NCBI GenBank assembly: GCA_016841725.1
Contig: JAENYP010000008.1
Location: 106,751 to 170,750 of the forward strand
Direction: 5' to 3'
Source of the DNA: Thermincola carboxydiphila
GTDB lineage: Bacteria > Bacillota > Thermincolia > Thermincolales > UBA2595
Length of the DNA stretch: 64,000 nucleotides
Shown here: positions 26,600-35,336 of the stretch, in pieces
How the letters are laid out: each line of letters starts with the position of its first letter
Position numbering within the stretch: the stretch's first letter is position 1
Made by a program: the position numbers and the translations under genes
The notes under the pieces: model-generated
Told to the model about the DNA's origin: nothing
Databases searched by the model: none
Seen by the model: the letters and a program-made list of their open reading frames with translations, nothing else

Positions 26600-28588
26600 T
26601 TACTGCAACGGTGTCCTCCCTTTGGATACAAGAGCTTCAACTTTGATTCCATATTCTGCAATTTTTCTATATAGGGTACTCTTCCCTATTCCAAGCACAG
26701 AAATAACTGCCTTTAAATCACCGTTATGTTTAATGATTGTTTGTTTGATTGCGGTTTTCTCTATATCCTTCAAGCTCTTGTTGTGTGAAGTAATAATTTG
26801 TCCATCCGACTCATCCCTTAAAAATTCAGGAAGGTGTTCAGGGGTTATCATTCTGTCTTCCACTACATTAACAAGTCTCTCTATGACATTTTCTAATTCC
26901 CTGATGTTACCAGGCCAACTATAATCCTTTAATCTCTCCACGGTTTGCGGCAATAATTCCATCATGGGCCGACCCATCACGGCTTTAAATTTCTCGAAAA
27001 AGAAAACAGCTAAAAGTTCGATATCTTCTTTCCTCACCCGTAAAGGCGGAATACTTATGTTTACTACATTAAGACGGAAAAATAGGTCTTGGCGGAATAA
27101 ACCCTTTTTAACCAATACATCCAGGTTGCGGTGTGTTGCTGCGATTATTCTTACATCAATTTGTTTATACCCGTGACCACCAATCCGACAAATTTGTTTC
27201 TCTTGCAAGACCCTTAAAAGGCTGGTCTGAGACGGCAAAGGCATGTCCCCTATTTCGTCAAGAAAAAGGGTGCCCCCATAACACTGCTCAAATTTTCCGG
27301 GGTGACCTCCCTTGCGTGCCCCGGTAAAAGCTCCTTCTTCATACCCAAATAACTCGCTTTCGAGTAATTCCGCCGGAATAGCAGCACAGTTCAAACCTAT
27401 AAAAGGGCGAGTTCTCCTTTCACTCTCCCGATGGATAGACTGGGCAAGCATTTCCTTGCCCGTACCCGTTTCCCCAGTCAATAAAACTGTAGAATTACTT
27501 CTTGCTGCCCGCTTACACATTGCAATAGCATTGTCAAGATGAACACTCTTCCCAACAATCTGGTCAAAACTATATTTTGCAGTATTGCTGTGCTGCGAAG
27601 ATTTGGGTGAAGCTCCCACCAGCCTTTTTTCAATCCTGCTTTCCATGTCGAGGACCGCGACAACACCTTCAAAGTTACCATTCAAATCACAGATTTTCTT
27701 AGCCCGTGCACCAAACATTGCAGAGCCCGAATTAGGGCCAACAGTTAATTCAGTCTTATCCTGTGTATTATGGTTGAATACCCATAGGTTGTGAATATTG
27801 GATAACTCCTTGATGTTTTTCCCCAACAAATCTTTAGCAGGTTTCCCCATCGCCCTGACCGCAGCTGGGTTCACCTCAGAAACAATTCCTGCTTTGTCGA
27901 TAAACAAGGATCCTTCTTTAATTAAATCAACAATCCCTTGATGTTTAGCTTTGTGCATGTTGAATCGTTCTTGAATATCCAAGAGCTGCAATTCTCGTTC
28001 AATGTTCTTGGCTGCCATCTTAATCAAACGAAATACCTGGTCAATACCTGCTTTCGCATCTCCAGTCGCATCTAAAGTAGCCAGAAGTTGACCATTCGGG
28101 TCAAAAATTGGGGAAGCAGCACAGGCTATAACATGGTTTTTTTTAACAAAGTGTTCTTTGCCATAAACCTTTATTGGCTTCTTCTCAAACAACGAAGTAC
28201 CAATAGCATTGGTTCCATTCATTTGTTCACTCCAGTTGGCACCCTCACATAGCATAACCTTATTAGCCTCTTTACGGAACCCATCGTCAACGATACTTCT
28301 TAAAATGTAGCCCTGGAAATCTGATAAGATTACCATAAAACCCAGTCCACGCAATATCTCATAAACATTTTCCATAACAGGATTGGATACAGAAAGCAAT
28401 TGATGGTAAGTTTCTCTTTCCTCCCGCAGTCTTGATTTTGATAAAATTTCAACCTCGCTGACACAATCGGGGTTAACATCATATTCCTTGCACCGTTTCC
28501 ATGAGCCACTGATAATAGGCGTAACCTCCGCCGGAACTTCTCCGGTTTCAATAAATCCGTCCCAAAGGCTTGTTATTTTTTCAACCAT
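26600..28588 (-). CDS. Sigma-54-dependent activator, AcoR type (GAF-PAS-AAA+-HTH)
   Basis: About 662 residues. N-terminal GAF-like sensor region (NGTNAIGTSLFEKKPIKV, typical of AcoR/DhaR regulators), then a PAS segment (GIVDLIKEGSLFIDKAGIV), then AAA+ with Walker A GETGTGKEMLA, the sigma-54 contact loop GAFTGAR and Walker B TLFLDEIGDM, and a C-terminal Fis-type HTH (VISVLGIGKSTLYRKIAEY). The ATG at 28588 follows GAGGAG by eight bases. Homologues control acetoin or dihydroxyacetone/glycerol genes. With the -24/-12 promoter immediately downstream it is almost certainly the activator of the dehydratase-AOR operon. Effector unknown. Confidence 0.93.
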   Translation of the reverse strand: MVEKITSLWDGFIETGEVPAEVTPIISGSWKRCKEYDVNPDCVSEVEILSKSRLREERETYHQLLSVSNPVMENVYEILRGLGFMVILSDFQGYILRSIVDDGFRKEANKVMLCEGANWSEQMNGTNAIGTSLFEKKPIKVYGKEHFVKKNHVIACAASPIFDPNGQLLATLDATGDAKAGIDQVFRLIKMAAKNIERELQLLDIQERFNMHKAKHQGIVDLIKEGSLFIDKAGIVSEVNPAAVRAMGKPAKDLLGKNIKELSNIHNLWVFNHNTQDKTELTVGPNSGSAMFGARAKKICDLNGNFEGVVAVLDMESRIEKRLVGASPKSSQHSNTAKYSFDQIVGKSVHLDNAIAMCKRAARSNSTVLLTGETGTGKEMLAQSIHRESERRTRPFIGLNCAAIPAELLESELFGYEEGAFTGARKGGHPGKFEQCYGGTLFLDEIGDMPLPSQTSLLRVLQEKQICRIGGHGYKQIDVRIIAATHRNLDVLVKKGLFRQDLFFRLNVVNISIPPLRVRKEDIELLAVFFFEKFKAVMGRPMMELLPQTVERLKDYSWPGNIRELENVIERLVNVVEDRMITPEHLPEFLRDESDGQIITSHNKSLKDIEKTAIKQTIIKHNGDLKAVISVLGIGKSTLYRKIAEYGIKVEALVSKGRTPLQ

Positions 28589-28673
28589 CTCCTTCACTCC
28601 TCAAAAAACTATTTGGTGGAGACAATTCTATCGATGTGTCATTTTGAAAAAATAATTTTTACTACATAACGTA

Positions 28674-28691
28674 ATAATAGTTTACTATTAT
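28674..28691. promoter_or_regulatory. Short palindrome upstream of the activator gene
   Basis: ATAATAG-TTTA-CTATTAT, a 7-bp perfect inverted repeat about 85 bases before the activator start codon. It could be an operator or part of its promoter region. The rest of the 28589-28978 gap is AT-rich and I see no gene in it. Confidence 0.4.
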
Positions 28692-28978
28692 CACACACCA
28701 AGTCCAAGTACCTTACCGTCAATTGTCTAATTTTGATGTTTAAAGGTCATTTAGAACGGGGAATAATTATAAAATCATCTTTGCAGGCAGAGTCCTCCGT
28801 TCAAGACTAATCAGTTCTTGAAATACTTGCTCATTGAGTTCCCTTCTTCATAAACTTTACTTTATAGACACAAAAAAACCTCCCTGGATTTGTCAAGCTA
28901 ACAATCAAAAGAGGAGAATTTTGTAAAAGGCCTGCGTTTGGAAAGTCTCTATATCCGCAAACCTGTAAGTTTCTTTGG

Positions 28979-29060
28979 TGCGGATGAAGGGACTTGAACC
29001 CCCACGGTGTTACCCGCCAGATCCTAAGTCTGGTGCGTCTGCCAATTCCGCCACATCCGC
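28979..29060 (-). tRNA. tRNA-Leu (UAG)
   Basis: Class II tRNA with a variable arm: acceptor GCGGATG/CATCCGC, anticodon stem CCAGA/TCTGG with loop CTTAGGA (anticodon TAG), T loop GGTTCAAGTCC. CCA is not encoded. Confidence 0.96.
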
Positions 29061-29190
29061 TTATTTAATTGTTCTCAATGCATACATGATTCTAACACAG
29101 GCTCCTCCGAATTGTCAAGCCGCTGTAATTCCCGAAATCTCAGGATGTCACCGCCGAAAAATTAATTTTAAAAAATTTACTCAGGAAGTG

Positions 29191-29219
29191 TTGACAAACA
29201 ATTCCTGATATGTTATTTT
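29191..29219 (+). promoter_or_regulatory. Possible promoter for the AtpI-like gene
   Basis: TTGACA at 29191-29196 with TATTTT at 29214-29219, spacer 17. The 29220-29391 leader contains small overlapping frames but no convincing gene. Confidence 0.4.
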
Positions 29220-29391
29220 ATAATTGTACTAGTACATTAGGACAATGCAAGATACCCAAGATGCTTTACCGGTATCACACTGTTCCAACTGTTCCGGTGG
29301 CCCGGGCACAAATGCCCGTATATCCCACAGGCCTCCGAGCCCTCGATGTGAGATACAGAGCTGCTGGGACATCTGCAGCCAAAAGAAGAAC

Positions 29392-30030
29392 ATGAGCACA
29401 TTGCCAAATACCGAATCTAAAAGGAGGAGGTCATATGGGGCAGCAGATGTAAGTTCTTCAAAGGTGCAAAGGAAAATTGCCCTTTGCAGCCTGGTTCCTG
29501 TCCTTGCAGCAAGCCTGATATCATATCTGGGATATACAACAGACCTTGCTCTGGGAGTAATATTCGGTTACAGCCTAATAGTACTCAATTACCAGATCCT
29601 GTCTAAGCTGCTGTACTTAATGTTCCGGTTCACAACCACGGATTTTGCCAGGGTATTCGGATTCGTACTTTACCATATGCGGTTCTGGATAGTTGTAGCC
29701 ATATTGTTCATAGTGATTCCTAAATCCGAACTGGATTTTGTAATCGGAACATTTGCCGGAATTTTAATTCCCAAAATGGTCATGGGATACTTTGTGGCAG
29801 CCAACCAGGAACAGGAATGGTGGCTAAAAAAGACTCCAACTGAACAAAAACCGCTGAATATTACACAAAAAAGACAACTGAATATGGATAAAAAACCAAA
29901 ACTGAATAACGCCCGCCTGCGAAAACTGAATAGCGCCGGTCCGGCAACCAGAGACATTGTCGGCCAGGCAGAACCCCATTGCATTTATTTCAGGGCATAC
30001 CAAGAGTCTGAACCTGAAATTAAAAACTAA
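29392..30030 (+). CDS. ATP synthase subunit I-like membrane protein
   Basis: 212 residues from the ATG at 29392; the core (about residues 25-135) has four membrane helices and resembles the AtpI family that often precedes F-type ATPase operons and helps c-ring assembly or Mg2+ uptake. The hydrophilic tail is Lys/Asn rich. The start is uncertain: the strongest ribosome binding site, AAAGGAGGAGG at 29420-29430, serves an ATG at 29435 in another frame that closes after five codons. The GTG at 29464, just before the conserved VQRKIAL segment, is another possibility. No other ATPase subunit gene is nearby, so it is an orphan copy. A terminator follows. Confidence 0.65.
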   Translation: MSTLPNTESKRRRSYGAADVSSSKVQRKIALCSLVPVLAASLISYLGYTTDLALGVIFGYSLIVLNYQILSKLLYLMFRFTTTDFARVFGFVLYHMRFWIVVAILFIVIPKSELDFVIGTFAGILIPKMVMGYFVAANQEQEWWLKKTPTEQKPLNITQKRQLNMDKKPKLNNARLRKLNSAGPATRDIVGQAEPHCIYFRAYQESEPEIKN

Positions 30031-30049
30031 AATAATTACGAGTTGTATC

Positions 30050-30096
30050 ACACGGGAGCGGCCCATAAACACAAAATTTATGGGCTGCTTCCGTGT
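30050..30096 (+). terminator. Terminator after the AtpI-like gene
   Basis: ACACGGGAGCGGCCCATAA pairs with TTTATGGGCTGCTTCCGTGT across a short loop (nearly 19 bp), followed by an AT-rich stretch, 20 bases after the stop codon. Confidence 0.75.
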
Positions 30097-30124
30097 ATAA
30101 ATATATTTAGTCAGACAATAACTA

Positions 30125-30162
30125 AAACCCCTGAAAAGCATTAATATGCTCCTCAGGGGTAC
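30125..30162 (-). terminator. Terminator of the six-tRNA operon
   Basis: ACCCCTGA / TCAGGGGT, 8-bp stem with an 18-base loop, followed on the minus strand by TTTTAGTTATT. It lies ten bases after the last tRNA. Confidence 0.7.
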
Positions 30163-30171
30163 TTTTTAATA

Positions 30172-30247
30172 TGGTGAGCCATGCTGGGCTCGAACCAGCG
30201 ACACCCTGATTAAAAGTCAGGTGCTCTACCAACTGAGCTAATGGCTC
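30172..30247 (-). tRNA. tRNA-Lys (UUU)
   Basis: Anticodon stem CCTGA/TCAGG with loop CTTTTAA (anticodon TTT); acceptor GAGCCAT; CCA encoded. Last gene of the tRNA operon. Confidence 0.97.
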
Positions 30248-30251
30248 AAAA

Positions 30252-30327
30252 TGGCTGGGGCGGCAGGACTCGAACCTACGAATGGCGGAGTCAAAGTCCG
30301 CTGCCTTACCAGCTTGGCTACGCCCCA
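30252..30327 (-). tRNA. tRNA-Gln (UUG)
   Basis: Anticodon stem GCGGA/TCCGC with loop CTTTGAC (anticodon TTG); acceptor TGGGGCG/CGCCCCA with the U1-A72 pair typical of tRNA-Gln; CCA encoded. Confidence 0.96.
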
Positions 30328-30338
30328 ACAGTAATTTA

Positions 30339-30415
30339 TGGGGTGGCTGATGGGATTCGAACCCACGAGTGCAGGAGCCACAATCCTGTGTCTTAACCGC
30401 TTGACTACAGCCACC
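30339..30415 (-). tRNA. tRNA-His (GUG)
   Basis: Anticodon stem CAGGA/TCCTG with loop TTGTGGC (anticodon GTG). The acceptor carries the extra G-1 opposite C73 that identifies tRNA-His; CCA encoded. Confidence 0.97.
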
Positions 30416-30450
30416 ATGAAAATAAATTTTAGCATTTATGCAATAACTAA

Positions 30451-30526
30451 TGGCGCGCCTAGGAGGACTCGAACCTCCGGCACACGGATTAGAAGTCCGT
30501 TGCTCTATCCACTGAGCTATAGGCGC
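30451..30526 (-). tRNA. tRNA-Arg (UCU)
   Basis: Anticodon stem ACGGA/TCCGT with loop CTTCTAA (anticodon TCT); acceptor GCGCCTA; CCA encoded. Confidence 0.97.
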
Positions 30527-30535
30527 TCAAATAAG

Positions 30536-30609
30536 TGGAGCGGGTGATGGGAATCGAACCCACACGACTAGCTTGGAAGGCTAGGGCTCTACCATTGAGC
30601 TACACCCGC
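30536..30609 (-). tRNA. tRNA-Gly (UCC)
   Basis: Anticodon stem CTAGC/GCTAG with loop CTTCCAA (anticodon TCC); acceptor GCGGGTG/CACCCGC; CCA encoded. Confidence 0.97.
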
Positions 30610-30675
30610 ATGCAATATGTCTACCATTAAACATATTATCCCTCTCCGGACCCTGCCTATTACTCAGGAAATTAA

Positions 30676-30752
30676 TGGTCGGGATGGAGGGATTTGAACC
30701 CCCGACCCCTTGCTCCCAAGGCAAGTGCGCTACCAAACTGCGCTACATCCCG
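30676..30752 (-). tRNA. tRNA-Pro (UGG)
   Basis: Anticodon stem CTTGC/GCAAG with loop CTTGGGA (anticodon TGG); acceptor CGGGATG/CATCCCG; CCA encoded. First gene of the tRNA operon. Confidence 0.97.
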
Positions 30753-30769
30753 TTAAACTGACAATGAAT

Positions 30770-30798
30770 AGTATAACTCAAAAAAGCATCATCGTCAA
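30770..30798 (-). promoter_or_regulatory. Sigma-A promoter of the tRNA operon
   Basis: Minus strand TTGACG (30798-30793), 17-base spacer, TATACT (30775-30770), ending 18 bases upstream of tRNA-Pro. It drives Pro-Gly-Arg-His-Gln-Lys. The sequence from 30799 to 31013 contains no gene I can see. Confidence 0.85.
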
Positions 30799-31013
30799 TA
30801 CCTTTTTACATGCCTAATTTTACTGTAAATTTCATTAATTTACATTAGGCTCTGACAGCTAAACCGGGTGTTATTACAGTGTTTTTTCTAAGGCAGTACC
30901 CATTACGGACATGTCCATTAGTACTGCTGCATTCAGCTGCCAAGCAGCGCAGGTCAGGTATTAGCATAACATAGTATACCATAAATCACTTACTAACTCA
31001 ACAATCTTTATAA

Positions 31014-31493
31014 TTACCGCTTCAGTTCATAAATATACGGTGAGATTCCTTTTTTATCAATCGTGACTATAGCATAGGAATGGCTGCTGCCTCTCCGCGG
31101 AGCTGAGACACTGCCAGGATTTAAGAGGCAGCCGTCGGGCAGGTGTGTTATTTCCGGGAAATGGGAATGGCCGTAAATGATGAGGTCGTATTTACCTTCC
31201 CTGAGCTTCTGGACCAGTTTTGTATTATCAATTTTGACTCCATACCTGTGGCCATGAGTCACCAGTATCTTATATCCCATGATATCCAGTTCCTCTTCGG
31301 CAGGGCCGGAAGCATGCCAGTCACAATTACCGGTAACCGCAACCACCTTGATTCCTGTTTCCCTGCTCATACCCACTGCATCACTGAAATGATCCCCCGC
31401 ATGAATCAACAAATCCACTGCACCCATTTGCCTGACAGCCTCACGAAAAAAATCAGGCTTCCCATGAGTATCACTTACTACCCCAATCCGCAT
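31014..31493 (-). CDS. YfcE/MJ0936-type metallophosphoesterase
   Basis: 159-residue calcineurin-fold phosphodiesterase. Metal ligand motifs are all present: SDTHG (6-10), HAGDHFSD, GNCDW, VTHGHRYG and YGHSHFPE. Family members hydrolyse model phosphodiesters; the physiological substrate is generally unknown. Its start overlaps the end of rdgB by 16 bases, so the two are translationally coupled. This rph-rdgB-phosphoesterase order is common in Bacillota. Confidence 0.93.
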   Translation of the reverse strand: MRIGVVSDTHGKPDFFREAVRQMGAVDLLIHAGDHFSDAVGMSRETGIKVVAVTGNCDWHASGPAEEELDIMGYKILVTHGHRYGVKIDNTKLVQKLREGKYDLIIYGHSHFPEITHLPDGCLLNPGSVSAPRRGSSHSYAIVTIDKKGISPYIYELKR

Positions 31494-32104
31494 TGTTCCA
31501 TCTCAACCCTTTCAATCACTCCCGCAAGAACGCTCTCTGCCTTGGCCAGAGCCTTCCCCCGGTGGCTGATGCGGTTCTTTATTTCCGGTTCCAGTTGAGC
31601 AAAGGTCTTCTCATACTCAGGAAGAAAAAACAGGGGATCATAGCCAAAACCCTGGTCACCCCTCATCTCCCATGCCACCACACCTTCACAGATACCTTCG
31701 GCAGTATATGTCTCGCCACAGGGTGTGGCCACAGCAATGACACACCTGAACCTGGCAGTACGCTGTTGGTCAGGGACATCCTTCATCAGGGACAATAACT
31801 TCAGGTTATTATCAAGGTCATTTTTCCCTTCTCCGGCAAACCGTGCTGAGTATATGCCGGGAGCGCCTTCAAGAAAATCCACTTCCAGGCCGGAGTCATC
31901 AGCAACTGCTATGAGTCCGGTAGCCTCGGCAACTGTTTTGGCTTTTTTCAGGGCATTTTCCGCAAATGTAACGCCATCCTCGACAATCTCCCCGATATCC
32001 GGGAAATCCCTAAGGGAAAGGACTTGAATATCCTGACTGCCAAGTATCTCTTTTAACTCCCTGACCTTACCCTGGTTACCGGTGGCCAGTATTATTCTTT
32101 TCAT
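31478..32104 (-). CDS. rdgB: XTP/dITP diphosphatase (RdgB/HAM1)
   Basis: 208-residue house-cleaning pyrophosphatase that removes dITP, XTP and ITP from the nucleotide pool. Motifs: [15 protein letters not shown] at the N-terminus, the catalytic [14 protein letters not shown] in the middle (about 65-78), [13 protein letters not shown], and SHRGKAL near the end. Length typical. Overlaps rph upstream and the phosphoesterase downstream. Confidence 0.97.
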   Translation of the reverse strand: MKRIILATGNQGKVRELKEILGSQDIQVLSLRDFPDIGEIVEDGVTFAENALKKAKTVAEATGLIAVADDSGLEVDFLEGAPGIYSARFAGEGKNDLDNNLKLLSLMKDVPDQQRTARFRCVIAVATPCGETYTAEGICEGVVAWEMRGDQGFGYDPLFFLPEYEKTFAQLEPEIKNRISHRGKALAKAESVLAGVIERVEMEQCGLG

Positions 32105-32864
32105 ATTCTTGCTCCTTCTTCCGCTCTGTTAACAACATTTCTCCCAGGTCCCCCAGAGCCTGTTTTTGGATACTCACCAATTCCGCGATGCCTTTACGGG
32201 CGGCCTCCATGAGTGCTTCAAATTCAGCCGTTGTGAAGGGGGCCCCCTCAGCGGTTCCCTGAACCTCAACAAATTTACCTGTATCAGTCATAACTACATT
32301 CATATCCACCTGGGCTTTACTGTCTTCACTATATGCCAGGTCCAGCAGTATCCCGTCCTGTACCTTGCCCACACTGACTGCAGCCAAATATTCCCTCACA
32401 GGAAACCTCCCAATGCTCTTCTGACCAACCAGCTTGCCCAAAGCATCAACAAGGGCCACAAAGGCTCCGGTTATAGAAGCCGTCCTGGTCCCCCCATCTG
32501 CCTGGATAACATCACAGTCAATAAACACGGTTCTTTCCCCCAGAGCCTCAAGGTCCACCACAGACCTCAGGGCACGTCCCACCAGACGCTGGATCTCATG
32601 AGTGCGCCCACTGACCTTCCCTTTGGAGGACTCCCTGATAATGCGGACCGGGGCCGACCTGGGCAGCATGGAATACTCTGCAGTCACCCATCCCCTGCCC
32701 TCGCCTTTCATAAAAGGGGGTACTTTTTCCTCTACTGTGGCAGTACAGATCACCTTTGTCTCGCCAATCTCAATCAATACCGAGCCTTCAGCATATTTCG
32801 TGAAATTCCTGGTTATCTTTACCGGCCGCATCTCATCTGCGGACCTGCCATCTATTCTGGTCAT
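32076..32864 (-). CDS. rph: Ribonuclease PH
   Basis: 262-residue phosphorolytic 3' exoribonuclease that trims tRNA 3' ends. Diagnostic segments: [33 protein letters not shown], the phosphate-binding [16 protein letters not shown], and [19 protein letters not shown]. Start ATG with GGAGG nearby. First gene of a tightly overlapping three-gene operon; the proximity to a tRNA operon is fitting but probably coincidental. Confidence 0.97.
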   Translation of the reverse strand: MTRIDGRSADEMRPVKITRNFTKYAEGSVLIEIGETKVICTATVEEKVPPFMKGEGRGWVTAEYSMLPRSAPVRIIRESSKGKVSGRTHEIQRLVGRALRSVVDLEALGERTVFIDCDVIQADGGTRTASITGAFVALVDALGKLVGQKSIGRFPVREYLAAVSVGKVQDGILLDLAYSEDSKAQVDMNVVMTDTGKFVEVQGTAEGAPFTTAEFEALMEAARKGIAELVSIQKQALGDLGEMLLTERKKEQEYEKNNTGHR

Positions 32865-32898
32865 TTTCAGGCCTCCTGATCATTTAATTTGTAATCAT

Positions 32899-33708
32899 TT
32901 ATACCTTCTTGCGGCCTGGGGCATGCAGTAAAGCAAAAGGTTCAACCTGTATCTGCAGACCTTCAACGGCAGCTGTCACTGCTCCCCCAAAACCATTTTC
33001 AGCCTCTTTAATAATTGTATCCAGACTGTATTCCGGCCAGAAGTGGGTAATCACCAACTGTCCGGCCCCGGCCTCACGTGCCAGTTCCCCCGCCTGTTTT
33101 GCAGTTAAATGCCCGACAGAGGTATACTCCCTGTCCTGCTCAATAACGCTGGCCTCACAGAGAGCGAGGTCCACTCCTGCTGCTGCACCGGGCAGATGCG
33201 CACACCATTTGGTATCTGCGGAATAGAATAGCCTGCCCTCACCCGAAATAACCATGGCAAAGGTCTTCAGAGGGTGATCGGCTTGGATGAAGCTGATACT
33301 GACTTCACCGATAACCGCCTGAAAAACCTCCAGGCTATTATGCCGTACCTGCGGCAGAGCTTCCACAGGTCTAATGTCAAAGGCGTCTGTAAAGCGGCTG
33401 ATTTCCCCAAAAGCCTTTTCCGGTTCCCCCGGCAGGTACAGGGGCAGGGGACCCATAGAGGAGTCAGTCCTCCTGGCTCCGCTAACAGCATGCCTCAGGC
33501 AAAATAAATCCATGTAATGGTCGGGATGGAGGTGGGAAACCACTACTGCATCAAGAGAGCGGAAATCAATATATTTCTGGAGATTACTCATTACTCCGTT
33601 GCCACACTCGATAAGAATATTTTGGCTGCCGGCCTGAACCAGGTAGCCGGAACAAGCCCCCCCGGCCCTGGGATATGGAGCCCAGCATCCAAGTACCGTT
33701 AGTTTCAT
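32899..33708 (-). CDS. MBL-fold metallohydrolase (RNase Z-like)
   Basis: 269-residue beta-lactamase-fold hydrolase. Zinc motif SHLHPDHYMDL (HxHxDH), followed by the later ligands (YSADTKW, SVGHLTAKQAGELA, VITHFWPEY). Resembles the RNase Z/arylsulfatase-like MBL branch, but without a flexible exosite arm, so tRNA maturation is not assured. The ATG at 33708 has AAGGAG six bases upstream. It lies 34 bases upstream of rph on the same strand. Confidence 0.88.
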   Translation of the reverse strand: MKLTVLGCWAPYPRAGGACSGYLVQAGSQNILIECGNGVMSNLQKYIDFRSLDAVVVSHLHPDHYMDLFCLRHAVSGARRTDSSMGPLPLYLPGEPEKAFGEISRFTDAFDIRPVEALPQVRHNSLEVFQAVIGEVSISFIQADHPLKTFAMVISGEGRLFYSADTKWCAHLPGAAAGVDLALCEASVIEQDREYTSVGHLTAKQAGELAREAGAGQLVITHFWPEYSLDTIIKEAENGFGGAVTAAVEGLQIQVEPFALLHAPGRKKV

Positions 33709-33756
33709 CACAAACTCCTTTTCAGGTAAACTTTCTTGGTAACATTCGGTAATCTG

Positions 33757-34542
33757 TTAGTGTTCCGCAAGCAGTCCGGCATGCACACAGCAGCCGATAG
33801 CGCCATTGTGCTGAGGGTATTCCGGGACAATAACTTCAAGCCCCAGCTCCTCACTCAGAATTTCTTTCAATGCCTTATTATATGCAACCCCTCCGGTAAA
33901 TACCAGTACCGGGCTGGCCAGCTGCAGAAGCATGGGTTTTATCCTTTTATATATAGCATAGTTTACACCGGCGCCCAGCTCTTCAATCGGGTAGCCCTCA
34001 ATTATTTTCCCTACCAGTTCCGATTCCCCGAAAATGGCACAGGTCGCTGCCAGGTCAACGGGGTTTTCCCTGAAGGCGCTTAATTCCCCAAGGCTTATTC
34101 CCAGGACTGCAGCCATGTTTTCCAAGTATCTTCCTGAACCGGCGGCACATTTGTCGTTTGTCTGAAAATCAGCTAATTTCCCATTACGCACCATCACTAC
34201 CTTGGTATCCTGCCCGCCAAGGTCAAGCAGGGTAAAGTTCTCCAGCCCTGTCTGCCATGCGGCTCCAAGAGCATGTGCCTTTATTTCGGGAATCTCTTCC
34301 CCGCCCTGTATCCTGATAGTGTTCCGGCCATAACCTGTAGTAACCAGCCTGTCTCCGCCCCGCTCCAGGTCCGGGACAGGCAGCCCCAGTGCGGAAAAGT
34401 CTACCACCAATCGGTTTCCTTCCTTATGACCGTACTTTTTGTAAAACTCCACTGTATCAAATTTATACTTATCAACAGTTTTCCCCTGCCGGAAAAAAAC
34501 TATTTTAACCTGCCTGCTGCCAAGGTCAATTCCACAATACAT
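33757..34542 (-). CDS. 2-hydroxyacyl-CoA dehydratase-type activase (HgdC/BadF family)
   Basis: 261-residue ASKHA-fold ATPase that passes a low-potential electron to a dehydratase or reductase partner. Nucleotide-binding motifs: CGIDLGSRQVKIV, LLDLGGQDTKVV and VFTGGVAYNKALK. The two cysteines that bridge one 4Fe-4S cluster between monomers are visible: DKCAAGSGRYLE and AATCAIFGESEL. The ATG at 34542 is favoured by GGAG eight bases upstream. The usual partner subunits are not adjacent; the nearest candidate is the HgdB-like protein at 38987-39964. Confidence 0.9.
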   Translation of the reverse strand: MYCGIDLGSRQVKIVFFRQGKTVDKYKFDTVEFYKKYGHKEGNRLVVDFSALGLPVPDLERGGDRLVTTGYGRNTIRIQGGEEIPEIKAHALGAAWQTGLENFTLLDLGGQDTKVVMVRNGKLADFQTNDKCAAGSGRYLENMAAVLGISLGELSAFRENPVDLAATCAIFGESELVGKIIEGYPIEELGAGVNYAIYKRIKPMLLQLASPVLVFTGGVAYNKALKEILSEELGLEVIVPEYPQHNGAIGCCVHAGLLAEH

Positions 34543-34574
34543 CAGATCAGCTCCGTTAGAAATCTCCACATATC

Positions 34575-34602
34575 AAAAAAGAGACCATCGCGGTCTCTTT
34601 TG
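34575..34602 (-). terminator. Terminator of the GntR-ABC operon
   Basis: AAAAGAGACC / GGTCTCTTTT, 10-bp perfect stem with a 5-base loop and T/A tracts on both sides; bidirectional in principle. Confidence 0.85.
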
Positions 34603-34670
34603 GCGATGCCACTATTTTCAATTTTAGCACTGTTATGGAAATAGTTCAAGTTCCGGCAGATATGGAACCG

Positions 34671-35336
34671 TTAGAAATCTTTGGTTTCATATATCTTCAG
34701 GGAGATTAAGGCCGAAACAACCGTTAGCAGCATTACCGCAGCCAGAACCGAGGTCCCCAGAGCCCATGACGGGAAATCCTGCAGGCAGACAGCTAACTGC
34801 TGTGCTGTACCGTAATCCGCATTCTGCCTGACATAACCCACCAACGCACTCGGACCGAAAAACAGCGCCAGAAACAAAACCATATTGATCATTCTGGACA
34901 GGGCGTATCCAAATCTGAAATACAACGGATAGTAAAGGGATGCCAACAGGGCAACCAATGATAACGCAAAAACGGTGTCATACAGGTTAATATACCTGAC
35001 AGGAAGCGGTATCCCGGCGATGATAATGACTGCCCCTACTGTGCCGACCACAATCAAGCCAACAGCAACAAAAACCGCTGCTGCCAGGTATTTTGAGAGG
35101 ACCACTGATTTCCTTTTAACAGGCAGGCTGTTGACAATTATTTCACTCTTATATTTATCATCATAGGCATTGGAAGTAACCACCATAATGTAAGCTATGG
35201 CAACAGTCCCCATAATATATACGGCTTCCCTGAAGACCTCATTGCTAAAAATTGCAAACAGGAACACACTGTAAATAAGGGCAATCAGAAAACTCTTCTT
35301 CTGAATCAGGATGTCTTTCAGCACCAGATTAAGCAT
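34671..35336 (-). CDS. ABC-2 type transporter permease
   Basis: 221 residues with six membrane helices (for instance FLIALIYSVFLFAIF and YIMGTVAIAYIMVVTSNA). Matches the ABC-2 permease pattern of YtrC/YtrD or antibiotic/bacitracin-type exporters. The ATG at 35336 has GGGGGA six bases upstream; it overlaps the ATPase stop codon. Third gene of a GntR-ATPase-permease operon. Substrate unknown. Confidence 0.85.
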   Translation of the reverse strand: MLNLVLKDILIQKKSFLIALIYSVFLFAIFSNEVFREAVYIMGTVAIAYIMVVTSNAYDDKYKSEIIVNSLPVKRKSVVLSKYLAAAVFVAVGLIVVGTVGAVIIIAGIPLPVRYINLYDTVFALSLVALLASLYYPLYFRFGYALSRMINMVLFLALFFGPSALVGYVRQNADYGTAQQLAVCLQDFPSWALGTSVLAAVMLLTVVSALISLKIYETKDF

